The notes under the pieces were generated by a model. That model saw only the letters and a program-made list of their open reading frames with translations. It ran no database searches and had not been told where the DNA came from. A stretch of DNA of 64,000 nt from the NCBI GenBank assembly GCA_036008175.1, contig DASYOB010000139.1:1-64000 (forward strand), written 5' to 3'. Position 1 is the stretch's first letter. Every line of letters starts with the position of its first letter. The DNA comes from DATARH01 sp036008175. GTDB lineage: Bacteria; Pseudomonadota; Alphaproteobacteria; ATCC43930; CGMCC-115725. This document shows, piece after piece, positions 7,218-15,893 of this stretch. The translations under genes were made by a program, and so were the position numbers.

Positions 7218-8165
7218 ATGGAGCCGCTGCAAATCGGTATCGGGCGGGGTTCCACTCGGACCGCCCGGCTTGAGCCGGCGCGCGCGCAGCTGCGCCAATC
7301 GGTTGTTCGGCTCTGGGCGAGCATCGCGCATGTCGCCCCGCGGCTGCTTTGGTCCTGCCTGTCGCTCGCGCTATTCGCCGGGATCTGGGAAGCATGCTGG
7401 GCGTTGGGTTGGTCCGATCCCAAGCTTCTGCCGCCGCCGCATGTCTTCCTCGGCGACATCGTCGACCAGGCAAAATTCTTCAACACGGTCAGCCGCTGGC
7501 AGGTCGGCGTCGGACAGGATTCGGGCCCGAGCCCGCCGATGGCCGTGCTTTACACCGTACTGTCGACAACCGGCCGGGTGTTCGCCGGTCTTGCGATCGC
7601 CGCGAGCCTCGGCGTCTCGATCGGGGTGGCGATCAGGTACTTCAAGCTGTTCGAAAAGCTGACCCTGCCGACCGTGACCCTGCTGGCGCCGGTATCGCCG
7701 ATCGCCTGGCTGCCGGTTGCGATCTTCCTGTTCGGCATCGGCAACAAGCCGGCGATCTTCATGGTGGTGATCGCGCTCCTCTTTCACATGATCCTGGCGA
7801 CGATCACGCAGATCGACAACGTCAACCGCAATTTCATCAATGTCGCGCGCACGATGGGAGCCACCAAGCGTCAGACCTATGCGCGGGTGATCATTCCGGC
7901 GATCCTGCCGCAGCTCTTCGTGGTATTGCGCTTCAACCTGTTCGGCGCCTGGATGGTCGTGTTGGTCGCCGAAGCGACCGGCGTCGGCTACGGCCTCGGC
8001 CAGGTGATCATGCTCGGCCGCAACACCTTCAACCCGTCGCTGGTCTTTTTCACGATCGTGCTGATCGGGGTGCTCGGCTATTCGTGCGATTGGCTGATGC
8101 GGTTTCTGCAGCGCAGGCTGCTCTATTGGGCGCCGCAAGGCGCGGAGACATTGCGTGGCCTATGA
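7218..8165 (+). CDS. ABC transporter permease (TauC/SsuC-like)
   Basis: A 315-residue membrane protein of the nitrate/sulfonate/taurine permease family. The first membrane segment (LLWSCLSLALFAGIWEACWA) is followed by the usual LPPPHVFLGDIV element. The core segments lead to the EAA loop (FINVARTMGATKRQTYARVI) that contacts the ATPase, and GAWMVVLVAEATGVGYGLGQ near the C-terminus. The ATG at 7218 is 15 nt after the preceding stop. The 3' end overlaps the ATPase gene by 11 nt. Confidence 0.92.
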   Translation: MEPLQIGIGRGSTRTARLEPARAQLRQSVVRLWASIAHVAPRLLWSCLSLALFAGIWEACWALGWSDPKLLPPPHVFLGDIVDQAKFFNTVSRWQVGVGQDSGPSPPMAVLYTVLSTTGRVFAGLAIAASLGVSIGVAIRYFKLFEKLTLPTVTLLAPVSPIAWLPVAIFLFGIGNKPAIFMVVIALLFHMILATITQIDNVNRNFINVARTMGATKRQTYARVIIPAILPQLFVVLRFNLFGAWMVVLVAEATGVGYGLGQVIMLGRNTFNPSLVFFTIVLIGVLGYSCDWLMRFLQRRLLYWAPQGAETLRGL

Positions 8166-8961
8166 TGGCGTAAGCGCCATCTCCTGCCGCGATCTCGGCA
8201 AGATCTGGAGCGCCGACACGGCACGCGCACACGAGGCTTTGCGCGAGATAGACCTCGATATCGCGCCCGGCGAGTTCGTCGTGCTGCTCGGTCCCTCCGG
8301 CTGCGGCAAGTCGACCCTGCTCTACCTGATCGCCGGTCTCGAAGAGGCGACCCGTGGCCAGATTCGGTTTTTTGGCGACCCGGTCGAGGGTCCCTCGCCG
8401 GAGCGCAGTCTGATATTTCAGGAGACCTCGCTGTTTCCGTGGCTCAGCGTCTGGCAGAACGCGTCGTTCGGTCTGTCGATCCGCGGTATCGGCGTCACCG
8501 AGCGCAAGGAGCTCGCGCGCCAGGCATTGCAGCGGGTCGGGCTCAGCGAAGCCGTCGACAAGCGGCCCGATGAACTGTCCGGGGGCATGCGCCAGCGCGT
8601 CGCGGTGGCGCGGGCATTGGCGATGCGGCCCAAGGTATTGCTGATGGACGAGCCGTTTGCCGCGCTCGACGTGCAGACCCGCGCGAAGATGCAAGATTTT
8701 CTGATCGATGTCTGGCGCACCTCCGGAGCCTCCGTCTTGTTCGTGACACATCACATCGACGAGGCGGTCGCGCTGGCCGACCGGATTATCGTCTTTACCG
8801 CGCGGCCGGGCCGGGTCAAAAAGATACTACCGGTCGAGCTGCAACGCCCGCGCAACCTGTTCGCGCCGGAAGCCGAGCGGCTGCGCCTCGACCTGACCGA
8901 GCTGTTGCAGGACGAGGTCGAGCGTGCCTTTGCCGAGCAGGAAGCGCTCGCTGCCGATTGA
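8155..8961 (+). CDS. ABC transporter ATP-binding protein (TauB/SsuB-like)
   Basis: A 268-residue ATPase of the same importer. It has Walker A (LLGPSGCGKSTLL, near residue 45), the Q-loop (LIFQETSLFPWL), the signature ELSGGMRQRVAVARAL, Walker B (VLLMDEPFAALD) and the switch His in FVTHHIDEAVALADRI. All residues needed for hydrolysis are present. It starts at GTG 8155, overlapping the permease stop, so expression is tightly coupled. The amidohydrolase gene begins 21 nt after its stop. Confidence 0.94.
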   Translation: MAYDGVSAISCRDLGKIWSADTARAHEALREIDLDIAPGEFVVLLGPSGCGKSTLLYLIAGLEEATRGQIRFFGDPVEGPSPERSLIFQETSLFPWLSVWQNASFGLSIRGIGVTERKELARQALQRVGLSEAVDKRPDELSGGMRQRVAVARALAMRPKVLLMDEPFAALDVQTRAKMQDFLIDVWRTSGASVLFVTHHIDEAVALADRIIVFTARPGRVKKILPVELQRPRNLFAPEAERLRLDLTELLQDEVERAFAEQEALAAD

Positions 8962-8982
8962 ACCTTGCCGAGGGAGGCCAGG

Positions 8983-10521
8983 ATGCCTGCATCGCTGATC
9001 CGCAGCCGCGTGATGGTGACTCATGCGGTGGACCGTCACCGCTGGAATGAAATAGCGGACGGGGCGGTGCTGCAGGAGGATTGCATCGTCGCCGAGATCG
9101 GAACTTATGCCGCACTGCGCCGCAAGCACCCGAATTTGCCTGTGATCGGCACCGGCAACGAGGTGCTGTTGCCCGGTTTTGTCAATGGTCACCACCATAT
9201 CGGCCTGACCCCGGTGCAGCTCGGCTCGCCGGACATGCCATTGGAGTTGTGGTTCGTCACCCGCATGGTGATGCGTAGCGTCAATCTCTACCTCGACACG
9301 CTCTATTCCGCCTTCGAGATGATCGCCTCCGGGGTGACGACGGTTCAGCACCTGCATGGCTGGCTGCCGGGGAGGCTGGCGGAGGTCGACAAGGGCACCG
9401 ACGAGGCAATCCGCGCCTACGAGGATGTCGGGATGCGGGTCTCCTATTCCTTCGCGGTGCGCGACCAGAACCGCCTCGTCTACCAGCGCGACGAGGATTT
9501 CGTTGCCAGCCTGCCAGCCGAATTGCGGGGGCCGATGCAGCACTGGTACGAGCGCTTCCAGCTTACTCTCGACGATTACATGGCCCTTTTCGAGAGCCTT
9601 TACGGCCGGCATCACAACAAGCGCCGTGTCAAGATCCAGCTCGCCCCGGCCAATCTGCACTGGTGCTCCGACGACGCGCTGGGCCGCCTCGCCGACGCCT
9701 CGCGCAAATACGGCGTGCCATTGCACATGCACCTGCTGGAGACGGCATACCAGAAGGAATATGCGCACCGGCGCGGCGGCGGCACGGCGGTCGAGTACAT
9801 CGACCGCTTCGGCCTGCTAGGTCCGCAAATGACGTTTGGTCATGGCGTCTGGCTCAACGAGCACGACATCGAGCGGTTGGCAGAAACCGGCACCTGCGTC
9901 TGTCACAACTGCTCGTCCAATTTCCGGCTGCGCTCCGGCGTCGCGGCGCTGAACGCGTTCGAGGCTCATGGCGTCAACACCGCGATCGGCATGGACGAGG
10001 CCGGCATCAATGACGACCGCGACATGCTGCAGGAAATGCGCATGGTGCTGCGCGCTCACCGCGTTCCGGGCATGGATGACGACGTGCCGACCCCGGCGCA
10101 AGTGTTCCGCATGGCAACCTCGGGCGGCGCCAAGACCACCGCCTTCGGCGATACAATCGGTACGCTGGAAGTTGGGAAGGCGGCCGATATGGTGCTGATC
10201 GACTGGGGCCAGGTCAGTTATCCCTATCTCGATGACGAGACACCGCTGCTCGACGCCGTGTTGCAGCGGGCGAAGACGAGCGGCGTGCGGACGGTGCTTT
10301 GCGATGGCGAGGTGATCTATAGCGACGGCAAGTTCACCAAGGTCGATCGCGACGCCGCACTGCGCGCCTTGCACGACGATCTGCAACGGGCGCTGTCGGA
10401 TGACGAGGTGGAACGGCGCCGGTTATCGAAGGCGCTGTTGCCGCATGTGAAGGCGTTCTACGCGGGCTATTTCGACCCCGCGCAGCATCAGCCGTTTTAT
10501 CGGCCGAGCTCGCGGATGTGA
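8983..10521 (+). CDS. amidohydrolase of the TRZ/ATZ (cytosine/guanine deaminase-like) family
   Basis: A 512-residue metal-dependent amidohydrolase. The metal ligands are visible in order: the HxH in LPGFVNGHHHIG, a His in HMHLLET, a His in TFGHGVWLNEHD and the Asp in TAIGMDEAGINDD. GKAADMVLIDWG closes the composite beta-sandwich. Relatives deaminate or dechlorinate ring compounds such as guanine, cytosine, S-adenosylhomocysteine and triazines, in the cytoplasm. The ATG at 8983 follows AGGGAGGCCAGG. Its place at the end of a sigma-54-driven importer operon suggests it releases ammonia from the imported compound. Its last 25 nt overlap the convergent Rieske gene at 10497. Confidence 0.9.
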   Translation: MPASLIRSRVMVTHAVDRHRWNEIADGAVLQEDCIVAEIGTYAALRRKHPNLPVIGTGNEVLLPGFVNGHHHIGLTPVQLGSPDMPLELWFVTRMVMRSVNLYLDTLYSAFEMIASGVTTVQHLHGWLPGRLAEVDKGTDEAIRAYEDVGMRVSYSFAVRDQNRLVYQRDEDFVASLPAELRGPMQHWYERFQLTLDDYMALFESLYGRHHNKRRVKIQLAPANLHWCSDDALGRLADASRKYGVPLHMHLLETAYQKEYAHRRGGGTAVEYIDRFGLLGPQMTFGHGVWLNEHDIERLAETGTCVCHNCSSNFRLRSGVAALNAFEAHGVNTAIGMDEAGINDDRDMLQEMRMVLRAHRVPGMDDDVPTPAQVFRMATSGGAKTTAFGDTIGTLEVGKAADMVLIDWGQVSYPYLDDETPLLDAVLQRAKTSGVRTVLCDGEVIYSDGKFTKVDRDAALRALHDDLQRALSDDEVERRRLSKALLPHVKAFYAGYFDPAQHQPFYRPSSRM

Positions 10522-11711
10522 GAGTGGTATGCCCGCAACAGCCAGGCATTGAACTGCACCAGCGTCGTCTCCAGCGGGCCGTAGCAACCCTTCGGCATGA
10601 ATCGCGAGCGTTTGCCGGCCTGCATCGCGTTGTTGACCGGTATGTCCTGCGCCCAGATCTTGCTTGCTCCTTCTCGAACCGCGGTCGCGCGCTCGGCGAA
10701 ATCCGGCAGTGCGACCGTGCTCCTCGGCAGGATCCAGCCGCCCCCGGTAACCCGATCGCTCGACGCAAATGTCGCGTCCGCGGCAACCGGCGTCAGCAAT
10801 GTGTACGAGACCGCGCCCGGCGCGAACATCAGCTGCAGATTGGGCGGCATCATCGCGAAGGTCAGCCAGGCGCGCTGCTTCGGCGATAGGCTCGCGATTG
10901 TCGGAAACATCGCCTCGGCGCCCCAGCCGTCGCGCATCATGCCGCCATCCGGCTGCAGCATCGGCACGCTGCGCACGATCGCGTTGTCGCCGTCCTGCAT
11001 CGGGGTGAACGCAACGCCGCCATCGGGATGTATGCTCGGCGCGAAATCGTGCGTGCCGCGATGCACGAACTCCGGGTGATAGGCGTCGGTGAAATTTTCG
11101 AGCTGCACCTTCCAGTTCCAGGGCACCGGCGTGGCCGCGGCGACCGGCGGCACGGTGACGAGGTCAGCCTCTTCATAGCCGCGCCAGCACGGTTCGACCT
11201 TGGCGAGGCTCGGTGCCAGCGGCGGCGCCTCGTTGTCGAGATTGGCAAAGATAAAGCCATGCCAGAGCTCGATCCGGACCGCTGGCAGACGAACCGTGTC
11301 GCGCAGGCCCGCGAGCATGTCGCCCATGCGCGGCGCGCCAACGAGGCGCCCTTCGAGGTCGTAGGTCCAATAATGCAGCGGACAGCGCAAGAGACCGCTT
11401 GGCCGTTCGGCGTCGCAGCTCAGCACATGGCCGCGGTGCTGGCAGACCGCGCTCATCGCATGCAGCCCGCCGCTTTGGGTGCGAGTGACGATAAGCGGCT
11501 CGCCCGCGACCGAAACCGAGAGGCAATCGCCCCGGTGCGCAAGCTGGTCGGTGCGGCCGACGCAGACCCAGCTATGCCCAAACACCGCCTCGCGCTCGAA
11601 TTCGAAGAAGGCCGGCGAGGTGTAGCAGAAGCGCGGCAGCATCGGCGCCGCGGCTTCGTTGCCGGCATAGGGCGACAGCGCCTCGACGATCGTCCGGAGT
11701 TCGGGGTTCAC
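10497..11711 (-). CDS. Rieske non-heme iron oxygenase, alpha subunit type (A)
   Basis: A 404-residue ring-hydroxylating oxygenase. The Rieske [2Fe-2S] ligands are CQHRGH and CPLHYW (residues ~80-105). The catalytic mononuclear iron site is NFTDAYHPEFVHRGTH (His, His). The start is taken as GTG 11711 (VNPELRTIVEAL), 10 nt after the stop of the upstream gene; longer readings give an Arg-rich nonsense N-terminus. With the gene at 11722 it forms a two-gene Rieske operon. No ferredoxin reductase is visible nearby. The substrate is unknown, but it is divergent from the second importer and probably acts on the same compound. Confidence 0.88.
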   Translation of the reverse strand: MNPELRTIVEALSPYAGNEAAAPMLPRFCYTSPAFFEFEREAVFGHSWVCVGRTDQLAHRGDCLSVSVAGEPLIVTRTQSGGLHAMSAVCQHRGHVLSCDAERPSGLLRCPLHYWTYDLEGRLVGAPRMGDMLAGLRDTVRLPAVRIELWHGFIFANLDNEAPPLAPSLAKVEPCWRGYEEADLVTVPPVAAATPVPWNWKVQLENFTDAYHPEFVHRGTHDFAPSIHPDGGVAFTPMQDGDNAIVRSVPMLQPDGGMMRDGWGAEAMFPTIASLSPKQRAWLTFAMMPPNLQLMFAPGAVSYTLLTPVAADATFASSDRVTGGGWILPRSTVALPDFAERATAVREGASKIWAQDIPVNNAMQAGKRSRFMPKGCYGPLETTLVQFNAWLLRAYHSHIRELGR

Positions 11712-11721
11712 CGAAGCGCGC

Positions 11722-12909
11722 TCACTCTGCCGCCGACGGCTGGCTCGCCGCGACATTATCCGGCGCGGTTCCGGCCCTCGCCCGCTGCCGCGCATGCTCC
11801 ACCGCATAACGGCGCCAGGCGACGACACCCATATCGCTACGCGACAATGCTTCCGGACCAGGGATCACCGCTTCGAGGATGCGCTTGTCCTGGTCCGAGA
11901 ACACCCAATCGTGCACCCACGACACCCAGAACACCCAGAACAGGCGGTCGAAAAAAGTCCGCCACCACCCGCGCCGGCGGAACAGGCTCCAGCTGTGGTA
12001 ATAGCAGCTCTCGGCGTCGATCGGCGTGACCCAGCGCAGCGCGAAATAATTGCCATTGGGTCGCCCGATGAACGTGGCGCCGGGCATTAGCGACGACTGT
12101 CGATACTTGACCCCGTATTTGACGACCGCGGCGGATTTCGTGTCGATCTCGCGGCCCCTGCCGGTCGGCTTCAGGAAGCGGTACCAGGTCTCGTGCGGCG
12201 GCGGAAATTTGCCGAGCCCAGGATAATCCGCCGAATTTATGCCGTCGCGTGCGGCATAGCCGAGACCGTTGCCCTCGTCGAGCGGCATCGCGGCGATACG
12301 CGAGGCGAACGGAAAGACCGGCTGAAACATCAGCTCGGGCGCGTGGCGGTGTACGAACGGCGCGTGCAGATCGTGGCACAAATTGTCTTTCATGATGCGC
12401 CAGTTGCAACGATAGGTGCGCCAGGTGGAGAAGCCGTGCCAGTCGGCCGTGGCGGTCAGGCATTCCGGCACATCATCTTCGAGCGGCGGTGCCTCGATAT
12501 CGCCGACAAAGAGCCAGATCGCGCCGCGCAATTCGCGCACCGGATAGGATTTCACCACCGCCTGGCGCGGCAGCGGCGCATCCGGCCCCTCCATCAGCTT
12601 GGCGACGCACCGCCCGGTCTCGCCGGAGAAGGTCCAGCCATGGTAGGGGCAGCTCAGCGTCCCGGTGCCGGGGTAGAGGCATTTCCCTTGCGACAGCCGT
12701 GCGCCGCGATGCGGGCAGCGGTCGCTCAGCGCGTAAAGCTTGCCGCGGTCGCGAAACAGGACGATGTCCTCGCCGAGCAACTTGACCGATCTCGGCTTGC
12801 GGCCAAGCCGCCACCCGGCAAGAACGGGATACCAGTAATTGCGCAGCCCGAGCTCCGGCAGACCGGTGCCGGCATAAGGATCATTGCTCGGCAGTCGCTC
12901 CACGCTCAT
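11722..12909 (-). CDS. Rieske non-heme iron oxygenase (B), VanA/phthalate-dioxygenase-like
   Basis: A 395-residue oxygenase. The Rieske cluster motif CPHRGA ... CPYHGW (residues ~65-92) is intact. The iron site is in NLCHDLHAPFVHRHAPELMF. A Trp/Phe-rich stretch near residue 320 (WWRTFFDRLFWVFWVSWVHD) is unusual and may be membrane-associating or a substrate wall. Family members O-demethylate or hydroxylate aromatic and heterocyclic rings using O2 and electrons from a reductase. It is first in the minus-strand operon, with a sigma-54 promoter at 12961-12976 giving a leader of about 40 nt. Confidence 0.9.
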   Translation of the reverse strand: MSVERLPSNDPYAGTGLPELGLRNYWYPVLAGWRLGRKPRSVKLLGEDIVLFRDRGKLYALSDRCPHRGARLSQGKCLYPGTGTLSCPYHGWTFSGETGRCVAKLMEGPDAPLPRQAVVKSYPVRELRGAIWLFVGDIEAPPLEDDVPECLTATADWHGFSTWRTYRCNWRIMKDNLCHDLHAPFVHRHAPELMFQPVFPFASRIAAMPLDEGNGLGYAARDGINSADYPGLGKFPPPHETWYRFLKPTGRGREIDTKSAAVVKYGVKYRQSSLMPGATFIGRPNGNYFALRWVTPIDAESCYYHSWSLFRRRGWWRTFFDRLFWVFWVSWVHDWVFSDQDKRILEAVIPGPEALSRSDMGVVAWRRYAVEHARQRARAGTAPDNVAASQPSAAE

Positions 12910-12960
12910 CCCGCGCTCTCCGCTCCAGCACTCTCTGGTATCTTGATATTAGCTGGGGCT

Positions 12961-12976
12961 GCACGAGGTGTGCCAT
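12961..12976 (-). promoter_or_regulatory. sigma-54 promoter of the Rieske A/B operon
   Basis: Read on the minus strand: ATGGCACACCTCGTGC, with GG (12974-12973) and GC (12962-12961) 10 nt apart. Predicted transcription start is near 12949, 40 nt before the ATG at 12909. Its -24 box is one arm of a palindrome shared with the opposite promoter. Confidence 0.65.
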
Positions 12977-12981
12977 TGAAA

Positions 12982-12996
12982 TGGCACGGTTCCTGC
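12982..12996 (+). promoter_or_regulatory. sigma-54 promoter of the second importer operon
   Basis: TGGCACGGTTCCTGC, with GG (12983-12984) and GC (12995-12996) 10 nt apart. Predicted start is near 13008, 32 nt before the ATG at 13040. GTGCCATTGAAATGGCAC (12970-12987) is a perfect palindrome made from the back-to-back -24 boxes of this and the divergent promoter. Confidence 0.7.
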
Positions 12997-13039
12997 GAGC
13001 CAAGTCGGGTTTCCCGCCCGGGGTTTGCAGGAGAAGATC

Positions 13040-14132
13040 ATGAGCATCGAACGCCGGCTCTCGCGCCGTCGGGTACTCGGCGCGGCAGGCCTCGCCGCCG
13101 GCAGTATTGCGCTTCCCCGCCTCGTCTTCGCGCAGAACAAGAAGGCGGTCACATTCACCCTGCCTTGGGTGGCCGAAGGCAGCAACCTCTTCACTTTCGT
13201 CGCCAAAGGTATGGGGTTTTGGGAGAAGCACGGGCTCGATGTCTATCGCCCGCGGCTCGGGATCGGTCGTCGCGGCGCAAGCGATCGGCGAAGCCCGCTT
13301 CGAATTCGGCATGGCCTCCCCGTCCGCCTCGATCCTGCAGGCGGTCAAGGGGCTGCCGACGGTGGCGCTCGCCGCCTGCGCATATGATGCGACGATGGGC
13401 ATCGGCGTGATGAGTGATGGCCCGATCAAGACCGCGAAAGACCTCGAGGGCCGGCAGATGGCGTCCACCGTGACCTCCGGCGAGTACCCGTTTCTGCCGG
13501 CATTCGCCGAGAACGCCGGCGTCGACCTGGCGAAGGTCACACGCATCCAGGTCGACAACAAGGTGCGCGACCGCCTCTTATCCGAAGGCAAGGTCGATGC
13601 GATCTCCGGATATGCCAGCAGCGCGATGCCGACCTACATCGCCACCGGGGTGAAGGCGCGCTTCATGCTGTTCAGCGACTTTGGCCTGCTCAATTACGGC
13701 ACCGCCGTGTTGACCCAGCCGAAACGCGTCGCCGAGGAGCCCGAATTGTGCGCGGCGATGGTCGACGGGGCTCTGGAGGGCCTGAAGGCAACGATGCTCG
13801 ACCCGGCCGAGGCGATGAAGGTCTTCTTCAAGCAGGTCCCGGAAATGGCGCTGGCCACCCAGGCGCGCGAGCAGATCCGGTTCGGCACCGGCATCAACAT
13901 CTATGTCAGCGCGCGCGACATCATCAATACCAACGGAATGGGCTACATGGAGCCCAAGGATTACGAGGTGATGACCGATCTGGTGATGAAATACATCGCC
14001 CGCGACACCGACAAGCGGCCGGCTGTCGCCGACATGATGACCAACCGGTTCGGCGGCGGCCTAAAGCTCACGCCGGCCGAATGGGAGCAGACACAGAAGA
14101 ACGCCCAGGAATTCCGATCCTTCGTGAGCTGA
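13040..14132 (+). pseudogene. ABC transporter substrate-binding protein (TauA-like), frameshifted
   Basis: A periplasmic binding protein whose frame is broken near 13241-13245. Frame 1 (13040 to ~13243) gives a Tat signal (LSRRRVLGAAGLAAG), then FTLPWVAEGSNLFTFVAKG and GFWEKHGLDV. A different frame then continues SIARGSGSVVAAQAIGEAR to the stop at 14132, about 290 residues of well-preserved NMT1/TauA-type sequence. The junction reads GATGTCTATC. A GATGTCTCTATC ancestor, shortened by one CT unit, would restore GLDVSIARG exactly. Everything else is intact, so this is either a very recent mutation or a sequencing error. The start has CAGGAGA upstream. ATPase and permease genes follow. Confidence 0.8.
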
Positions 14133-14162
14133 CCGGGGACTTCCCCGGCCCGCTGCCGCGGC

Positions 14163-14178
14163 TGGCACGTCGCTTGCG
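14163..14178 (+). promoter_or_regulatory. sigma-54 promoter before the second importer ATPase
   Basis: CTGGCACGTCGCTTGC is an exact match to the -24/-12 consensus (GG 14165-14166, GC 14177-14178, 10 nt apart). The start would be near 14190, directly before GAGGGAG and the ATG at 14203. It would allow expression of the ATPase, permeases and oxygenase independently of the preceding binding protein. Confidence 0.7.
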
Positions 14179-14202
14179 ACACCGGCGCCGAGGGAGCGTT
14201 TC

Positions 14203-15039
14203 ATGTCGGTTGTCGCGCCGGAGCGGTACGTCGAGGTCGCGGAAGTCAGCAAGGTGTATCGCAGCGGCACGGCCGATGCGGTAGAGGCGGTCAGCTCGGT
14301 CGGCTTCTCCGTGCCGCGCGGCCAGTTCGTCGCGATCCTCGGCCCGTCCGGCTGCGGCAAGAGCACATTGCTGATGATGGTCGGCGGTCTCGAGCCGGTG
14401 ACGGCCGGGCAAATTACCGTCGCCGGCACGCCGATGACCGGTCCGCGCACCAGCATTGGCATCATGTTCCAGGATTCGACGCTGCTGCCGTGGAAGAGCG
14501 CGCTCGACAACGTGCTGTTCCCGATCCGCGTATTGAAGCGGCCGCTAGACTCCTATCGAGAGGCCGCCAACGAGTTGCTCGAACGGGTCGGTCTGCACGA
14601 TTTCGCGCGCAAGAAGCCGCATGAGCTGTCCGGCGGAATGCGCCAGCGTGTCGCGATCTGCCGCGCGCTTGTCTACGACCCCGAGCTGCTGCTGATGGAC
14701 GAACCGTTCAGCGCGCTGGACGCGATCACCCGCGACGAGATGAACGAGCTGCTGCTGGGTTTGTGGCAGCAATACACCAAGACCGCGCTGTTCGTGACGC
14801 ACAGCATCCGCGAGGCGGTGTTTCTCGCCGACCGCGTGCTGGTCATGACCCGGCGCCCGGCAACGATCGTCGAGGATTTGACGATCCCGTTTGGCCGGCC
14901 GCGTCCGATGGCGATCGGCGAGAGCCGCGAGTTCAACGAGATCTGCGGGCATTTGCGCGAGCGTATCGAGGAGAGCCACTACCGCGAGCGGGCGCGGCGG
15001 GCAGAGGCTGCACCGACTCGACGGGAGCTGGTCGCATGA
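14203..15039 (+). CDS. ABC transporter ATP-binding protein (second importer)
   Basis: A 278-residue TauB/SsuB-type ATPase with Walker A (ILGPSGCGKSTLLMM), Q-loop (IMFQDSTLLPW), signature ELSGGMRQRVAICRAL, Walker B (LLLMDEPFSALD) and switch His (FVTHSIREAVFLADRV). It is the only ATPase of this cluster, so it must energise both permeases at 15036 and 17223, together or alternately. Its stop overlaps the first permease start (ATGA at 15036-15039). A consensus sigma-54 promoter sits 25 nt before its start codon. Confidence 0.94.
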   Translation: MSVVAPERYVEVAEVSKVYRSGTADAVEAVSSVGFSVPRGQFVAILGPSGCGKSTLLMMVGGLEPVTAGQITVAGTPMTGPRTSIGIMFQDSTLLPWKSALDNVLFPIRVLKRPLDSYREAANELLERVGLHDFARKKPHELSGGMRQRVAICRALVYDPELLLMDEPFSALDAITRDEMNELLLGLWQQYTKTALFVTHSIREAVFLADRVLVMTRRPATIVEDLTIPFGRPRPMAIGESREFNEICGHLRERIEESHYRERARRAEAAPTRRELVA

Positions 15040-15869
15040 CCGCCGAAAGCTCGGTCACGGCCCGGATCGTCGCGGCTCCGGGCTGGATCGCGACCCGAGG
15101 CATCATCGCGGCGAATTTTCGGCAGCTGCGGCCCATCATCCTGCCGCTCGCCACGGCAGCGGTGGTGCTGCTGATCTGGCAGGCGATTGTTACGGCGTTA
15201 CGCATACCGGCGGTGATCTTGCCCCCGCCCGTCGAGATCGCGGGCGAATTGTGGTGGCACTTGCCGGTATTGCTGAGCCACGCAGTGCCGACGACGCTCG
15301 ACTCGCTGATGGCGTTTTCGCTGGCGACCGCGCTCGGGGTCGGGCTCGCCGTCGTCCTGACCTATTCGCCGCTGCTGCGCGACATGCTCTATCCCAATCT
15401 GGTCGCATTCCAGCTCGTGCCGAAAGTCGCGCTGGCGCCGCTGTTCGTCGTCTGGCTCGGCATCAGCAGCGAATCGCGCGTCACCTTCGCCACCTTCATC
15501 AGCTTTTTTCCAGTGGTGATCTCGGCGGCGGTCGGTTTCGCCAGCACCGAGGCGTCGGCATTGCGGCTCTGCCGCTCTCTGACCGCCTCCCAGTGGCAGC
15601 AGTTCCTGATGGTGCGCTTTCCATTCGCGCTGCCGGCCATTTTCAGCGGCATGAAGATCGCGATGACGATGGCGATCATCGGCGTGATCATCGGCGAGTT
15701 CATCTCCGCCAAGGCGGGCCTCGGCTTCTACATCCTCTACGCCAGCTCGCGCATGGAGACCGGGGTTATTTTCGCGGCGCTGTTCGTGCTGTGCGTGATC
15801 GGGGTCGCGCTGTTCGGCGCGGTCGCGCTGGCCGAGCAGCTGGTGCGCCGGTCTTATGGCAGGCGCTAG
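15036..15869 (+). CDS. ABC transporter permease (second importer, first copy)
   Basis: A 277-residue TauC/SsuC-type permease. After a first membrane helix (LATAAVVLLIWQAIV) comes VILPPPVEIAGELW, then LVAFQLVPKVALAPLFVVWL. The EAA-loop region is LCRSLTASQWQQFLMVRFPF, and the segment GVIIGEFISAKAGLGF follows. It is clearly related to the permease at 17223 (LCRSLTASEWQ, GVIVGEFITAQAGLGY), so the pair is a tandem duplication that may work as a heterodimer. Its ATG overlaps the ATPase stop. Confidence 0.93.
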   Translation: MTAESSVTARIVAAPGWIATRGIIAANFRQLRPIILPLATAAVVLLIWQAIVTALRIPAVILPPPVEIAGELWWHLPVLLSHAVPTTLDSLMAFSLATALGVGLAVVLTYSPLLRDMLYPNLVAFQLVPKVALAPLFVVWLGISSESRVTFATFISFFPVVISAAVGFASTEASALRLCRSLTASQWQQFLMVRFPFALPAIFSGMKIAMTMAIIGVIIGEFISAKAGLGFYILYASSRMETGVIFAALFVLCVIGVALFGAVALAEQLVRRSYGRR

Positions 15870-15893
15870 CTTCCAGAAGGAGGAACCACAGCC

